Below, piece after piece: positions 6,837 to 9,620 of a stretch of 9,620 nt of DNA. The notes beneath the pieces were generated by a model, which did no database searches, was not told where the DNA came from, and was given only the letters and a program-made list of their open reading frames with translations. Source of the stretch: Lysobacterales bacterium (lineage in GTDB: Bacteria > Pseudomonadota > Gammaproteobacteria > Xanthomonadales > SZUA-36). The translations under genes and the position numbers were made by a program. How positions within the stretch are numbered: the stretch's first letter is position 1; each line of letters starts with the position of its first letter. Location: positions 1 through 9,620 of the forward strand of contig JAKITM010000088.1 in the NCBI GenBank assembly GCA_021648045.1. Direction: 5' to 3'.

Positions 6837-7150
6837 AAAACCGAACATTGAACTGATTGTACTGCTTTTTCTAAGCTCAATAATAATTGATCTTAGAAAA
6901 GATCAGAGCTGTATCGACGGTTCCCGCTACCATCAGTCCGTAAATAATTGGGGTAGACACCACAGAGCATCGACCCGACCCACTTGTAGAGCGGCTAACG
7001 GTTTTTCGAGCTCACAGGCTGATTTGGAACAGACGCTAGATAAAGAATATCCTTACTATCATTATGAGAATTTTCTACTTAAAAACGCAACTAATTTAAG
7101 GGGGGATTACCCCGCGAGCTATAAACGGCTACTGCTAAGTTCAATGTTTT
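6837..7150. other. Intergenic stretch of 314 bp between convergent genes, no convincing gene
   Basis: An open frame overlaps the end of the sialidase-like gene and runs to 7164, but it overlaps genes at both ends, has low-quality sequence and no recognisable domain. The only structures are a hairpin at 6888-6905 and a GGGG-ATTA-CCCC turn at 7102-7113. It may be eroded mobile DNA, but I could not name a source. Confidence 0.5.
6888..6905. repeat. 7-bp perfect hairpin downstream of the sialidase-like gene
   Basis: tgatctt (6888-6894), loop agaa, aagatca (6899-6905). An outer agctc/gagct pair (6874-6878 with 6906-6910) could extend it across a bulge. No T-run follows on either strand, so a role as terminator is uncertain. 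Confidence 0.45.
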
Positions 7151-8185
7151 CTATGGGGTTATAATTGCATTCTTTAGATTCTTGAATAAGTTTTGCTCAG
7201 GATCAAATTCAATATTGGTATCGCCCATAGATGGGTTAAGGAAGTACTTGAAGCGAACTGTATTTGATTTAAAATCAAAGTTTCCGTATATTTTACCGTA
7301 CAAACAAGACTCTTTTTTATCGTCAGTGCAGCGAACTCGGAAATAATAATTAGTACCATCCTCAATATAGTAATGAGCTAAACCACTATCAATTAGGTAT
7401 GAAGTTATTGTAGATTCATTAAACTTTCTTATGCTTACTATTTTGGAAACTAAGTGTTCTAATTTATTATGATAACCATTAATAGGCGCATTTTGAGACG
7501 AACTTAAAAAACGCCCTTCTATTTTTTCTTTATATATTGACCGTGGCATTCTTTCTTCTTTAAAGAAAAAATCTTGTAATCCATCATCTTTATTAGAGAA
7601 GGTAATTGAAAGCCTTTCTTCTACCTCATTGCTCTTAGAGGTGTTTTTTTCTATCTTGAATATAAAATCCGATATCACCCCATGACCATATGGCGGCACC
7701 CAATCGTGCTTTACTAAATCGTAACCCAAAAATTCATCCTGTTTGGCGACTTTTATCCAATCAGCAAAATATGCATACATAGGGATAGGGTCAATTTTCT
7801 TTTTTAATGTAATTTTTAATCTAGGATTCCAAGGTTCCCAAGTTCTAGACCCCCTAATGCCTTTGAATGTGGAAAAGTAATCATAAACATGGCTCTTACT
7901 ACTATAGTAACCTTCGGCACTTGCAAAATAGTATATTTTATAGCCGATAGGGACATACACCCGACTTTCATGTCTACCACTAACTTGAAAAAGTCCATTT
8001 CTATCAGTTAAGCCTTCCTTAAAATTTTCAGGGGCAAAAACAACGCCAGCACTAGCATTTTTAATTGGTACACCTTTCACATCAACTACTACAATTGTTA
8101 CTTTTGCAGTTGGTTCAGCATAAGCTGTGATTGATGAAACGATAAGAAAAACCAATAGAATTAGATGTTTCATGAAAAAACTCAT
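7151..8185 (-). CDS. Secreted protein of unknown function, paralogue 1 (Ig/transthyretin-like N-domain, C-x7-C C-domain)
   Basis: No named family recognised. A signal peptide (residues 1-23, ending ITAYA) indicates export. Residues 25-70 (AKVTIVVVDVKGVPIKNASAGVVF, then LTDRNGLFQVSG) have the look of a carboxypeptidase-regulatory or transthyretin-like Ig fold. Blocks shared with the next gene are RTWEPWNPRLKITLKKK and PIPMYAY (114-139), LVKHDWVPPYGHG and SDFIFKI (157-178), NAPINGY (232-238), and a C-terminal block NYYFRVRC...ESCLYGKIYG with Cys286 and Cys294, followed by NPSMGDTNIEFD. The two Cys probably form a disulfide after export. ATG 8185 has an AAGGA site 6 bases away. The gene is AT-rich and follows paralogue 2 by 50 bp, suggesting one transcript. 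Confidence 0.85.
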   Translation of the reverse strand: MSFFMKHLILLVFLIVSSITAYAEPTAKVTIVVVDVKGVPIKNASAGVVFAPENFKEGLTDRNGLFQVSGRHESRVYVPIGYKIYYFASAEGYYSSKSHVYDYFSTFKGIRGSRTWEPWNPRLKITLKKKIDPIPMYAYFADWIKVAKQDEFLGYDLVKHDWVPPYGHGVISDFIFKIEKNTSKSNEVEERLSITFSNKDDGLQDFFFKEERMPRSIYKEKIEGRFLSSSQNAPINGYHNKLEHLVSKIVSIRKFNESTITSYLIDSGLAHYYIEDGTNYYFRVRCTDDKKESCLYGKIYGNFDFKSNTVRFKYFLNPSMGDTNIEFDPEQNLFKNLKNAIITP

Positions 8186-8235
8186 TATTTTTCCTTAACT
8201 ATTCGAAAATTAGTGTATTTAACAATTCGTGGTGA

Positions 8236-9204
8236 CTATGGACTAGGTCTTCTTGAACTCTTAAATAAGTTTTTATTAACATCAAACTCAACATTTTTGT
8301 CACCGATTGAAGGGTTGAGGTAGTAATTAAAAGTTATCCAATCTTCAGCAAAATAAAAACCTCCACGTATTTTCCCGTAAAAACATGATTCAGATTTATT
8401 ATTCAAACAACGAATCCTAAAATAATAATTATTCAAAGGACCATCGTTATTTTTATAATAAGGGCTTTCTACATATGTAGAGCTTTTTCTAGTCACTTTG
8501 TTTTTATAACCATCTTCAGGAGCGTGATAATCGGATCGTAATATACTCCCCAAAAATCTAGGAGTGAAAAAATGTTTAATACCATCCCCTGAATTAGAGA
8601 CACCAACAGATAATTCCCCTAAGCTATTATCAAGTTTATCTATTTTAAACAGGAGGTCTGCAACAATACCGTTACCCGCTGGATGAACCCAGTCATGCTT
8701 CATAAGATCGAAGCCTACATAACCGTTTTCATCTCCTTTATAAGGTATATGAAAACGGTCAACATAATATGCATACATAGGGATTGGATTCAATTTCTTT
8801 TTTAAAACTATCTTTAATTTTAGATTCCAAGGTTCCCATTTTCTAAAGCCCCAAGCGCCCTTCTTTGATAGGAAACCATTATATCTATAAGCTGTTTCAT
8901 AGAAGCCCTTCGCATTTACCTTAATATAAACTGATTCACTTAGTTCCTTAGCGTTTTTATCTATTTGCACATAACTTCTAATTATTTTATGCTTAAGTTT
9001 TCTCTTAATTGTAACCTCTCCCTTTTCACCTGTTACAGCTTCTAGAGTTCTTGAAAAAGAAAATGACATTGTGGCATTTTCAATTGGTATATCGTTATTA
9101 TCTACAACTAAGATAGTAATTTTTGCTGTAGGAGAAGCAACAACAGTAATAGGTAATACTGAGAGAAAGGTTGTAAGCAATAAGCATTTTAATATTTTAA
9201 TCAT
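8236..9204 (-). CDS. Secreted protein of unknown function, paralogue 2
   Basis: This is a diverged copy of the downstream gene with the same block order: signal peptide (1-23, ending ITVVA), Ig-like strand pattern (PTAKITILVVDNNDIPIENA), RKWEPWNLKLKIVLKKK (121-137), PIPMYAYYVD, LMKHDWVHPAGNG, HAPEDGY, then NYYFRIRC...ESCFYGKI with Cys266 and Cys274 at the same C-x7-C spacing, and NPSIGDKNVEFD. Its last residues (SSRRPSP) do not match the ends of the other two copies. ATG 9204 has no evident ribosome site; an eight-codon frame from ATG 9227 ends in a TGA that overlaps this ATG (ATGA), so translation may be coupled. It sits in the middle of the array. The function is unknown; an envelope or secreted role is inferred only from the signal peptide. 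Confidence 0.85.
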   Translation of the reverse strand: MIKILKCLLLTTFLSVLPITVVASPTAKITILVVDNNDIPIENATMSFSFSRTLEAVTGEKGEVTIKRKLKHKIIRSYVQIDKNAKELSESVYIKVNAKGFYETAYRYNGFLSKKGAWGFRKWEPWNLKLKIVLKKKLNPIPMYAYYVDRFHIPYKGDENGYVGFDLMKHDWVHPAGNGIVADLLFKIDKLDNSLGELSVGVSNSGDGIKHFFTPRFLGSILRSDYHAPEDGYKNKVTRKSSTYVESPYYKNNDGPLNNYYFRIRCLNNKSESCFYGKIRGGFYFAEDWITFNYYLNPSIGDKNVEFDVNKNLFKSSRRPSP

Positions 9205-9288
9205 TTATAGAAACCGATTGTTTGCATACCACCGAAATACTCGTCATATTGAGCAGTACAAAAAGCACAAAAAAAGTGAGTTTAGCCT

Positions 9289-9494
9289 TCAAGGTTGTAA
9301 TATTTTGTTTTCTAGGTTAATAAATAGATTTTTCTTGGGGTCAAATTCAACATTTGCATTACCCCTTACAGGGTTTAGATAGTAACTAAATGATGCTGAC
9401 GCTTTGGAAATCTGAAAGTGGCCGTATATTTTTCCATAGAAACAAGACTCAGGTTTTTCATTAACACAACGAACTTTAAAGTAGTAGTTGATAT
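9289..9494 (-). pseudogene. Paralogue 3 of the secreted family, only the 3' end remains, cut by an IS66 element
   Basis: About 68 codons match the end of the two neighbouring paralogues: INYYFKVRC, seven residues, then C in ESCFYGKIYG, a SYYLNP strand, GNANVEFD and NLFINLENKILQP. The match stops exactly where an insertion-sequence end begins (9494/9495). The apparent GTG start at 9513 lies within the insertion sequence and is not the real start. The 5' part of the gene should lie beyond the element, outside the window. A product from this piece would have no signal peptide. Confidence 0.85.
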
Positions 9495-9620
9495 GTAAGC
9501 GGTTAATAAACACCGCCCTTGCTCATCCGCCCCTGATCTGATCCATGTTGATATTGCCCGGTAGCAATGCCTCGATGGCTTCCACGGTTTCTGCTTTTGG
9601 CAGTTCAGTAAACACATAGC
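9495..9620 (-). mobile_element. IS66-family element, transposase-end terminus (continues beyond window)
   Basis: The element begins on the plus strand with GTAAGCGGTTAATAAACACC at 9495; GTAAGCG is a typical start of IS66-family inverted repeats. Immediately inside lies the end of an IS66 transposase reading away from the repeat. Homology to the paralogue family stops at the same base. IS66 elements usually duplicate 8 bp of target, predicting gttgatat (9487-9494) repeated at the far end. Confidence 0.8.
9523..9620 (-). CDS. IS66-family transposase (TnpC), C-terminal tail, partial
   Basis: Thirty-one codons are visible before the stop at 9523-9525; the rest lies to the right of the window. 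The tail reads YVFTELPKAETVEAIEALLP, then GNINMDQIRGG. It matches the conserved end of the DDE transposase of IS66 elements, of the form YLRHVFTELPKA-x-T-V-E-x-[IL]-E-A-L-L-P. The catalytic residues are outside the window. Its closeness to the GTAAGCG end, about 28 bp from the stop codon, is normal for the family. Confidence 0.8.
   Translation of the reverse strand, partial: YVFTELPKAETVEAIEALLPGNINMDQIRGG

Noticed and set aside
6802..7164. A 120-codon plus-strand frame following the sialidase-like gene
   Set aside because: It overlaps the end of one gene and the end of the convergent secreted gene, has no ribosome site and shows no recognisable domain; its composition looks non-coding.
9375..9617. 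An 80-codon minus-strand frame over the insertion-sequence junction
   Set aside because: It crosses the junction and is out of frame with both the transposase tail and the paralogue; it encodes nothing recognisable.

Overview
The window looks like an accessory stretch of a gammaproteobacterial chromosome, possibly marine. The clues are a DUF4892/OmpA-type peptidoglycan-binding protein, a periplasmic-type catalase-peroxidase, lipoproteins with E. coli-like signal peptides, and IS66-family sequence. No rRNA, tRNA or other taxon marker is present, so this is an inference from protein style only.

Layout. 1-403 (+): C-terminal part of an OmpA-family envelope protein cut by the window edge. 404-862: no intact gene, but it holds a decayed IS66-type orfA relic. 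863-1093 (+): a half-length VOC/glyoxalase-fold gene whose stop codon lies inside a strong hairpin, probably a terminator shared with the convergent katG. 1138-3327 (-): katG with a signal peptide. 3328-3691: katG upstream region. 3692-5371 (-): two adjacent lipoprotein genes; the upstream one (DUF6624-like) carries a one-base frameshift in its signal peptide. 5447-5653 (-): an addiction-module antitoxin with no toxin gene beside it. 5892-6836 (+): a sialidase-like beta-propeller gene that has lost its 5' part. 6837-7150: no convincing gene. 7151-9494 (-): a tandem array of three paralogous secreted proteins of unknown function, the third reduced to its 3' end. 9495-9620: the end of an IS66-family element, with the C-terminus of its transposase, inserted into that third paralogue.

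The window is a mosaic. katG and the sialidase-like gene have moderate GC, while the lipoprotein/antitoxin block and the secreted-paralogue array are clearly AT-rich. Several genes are broken (VOC half gene, orfA relic, frameshifted lipoprotein, truncated sialidase, IS-split paralogue), which fits a site of repeated insertion and decay. The least explained component is the paralogue family: a signal peptide, an Ig/transthyretin-like N-terminal domain and a conserved C-terminal domain with a fixed C-x7-C pair. No CRISPR array, phage gene or recognisable defence system is visible.
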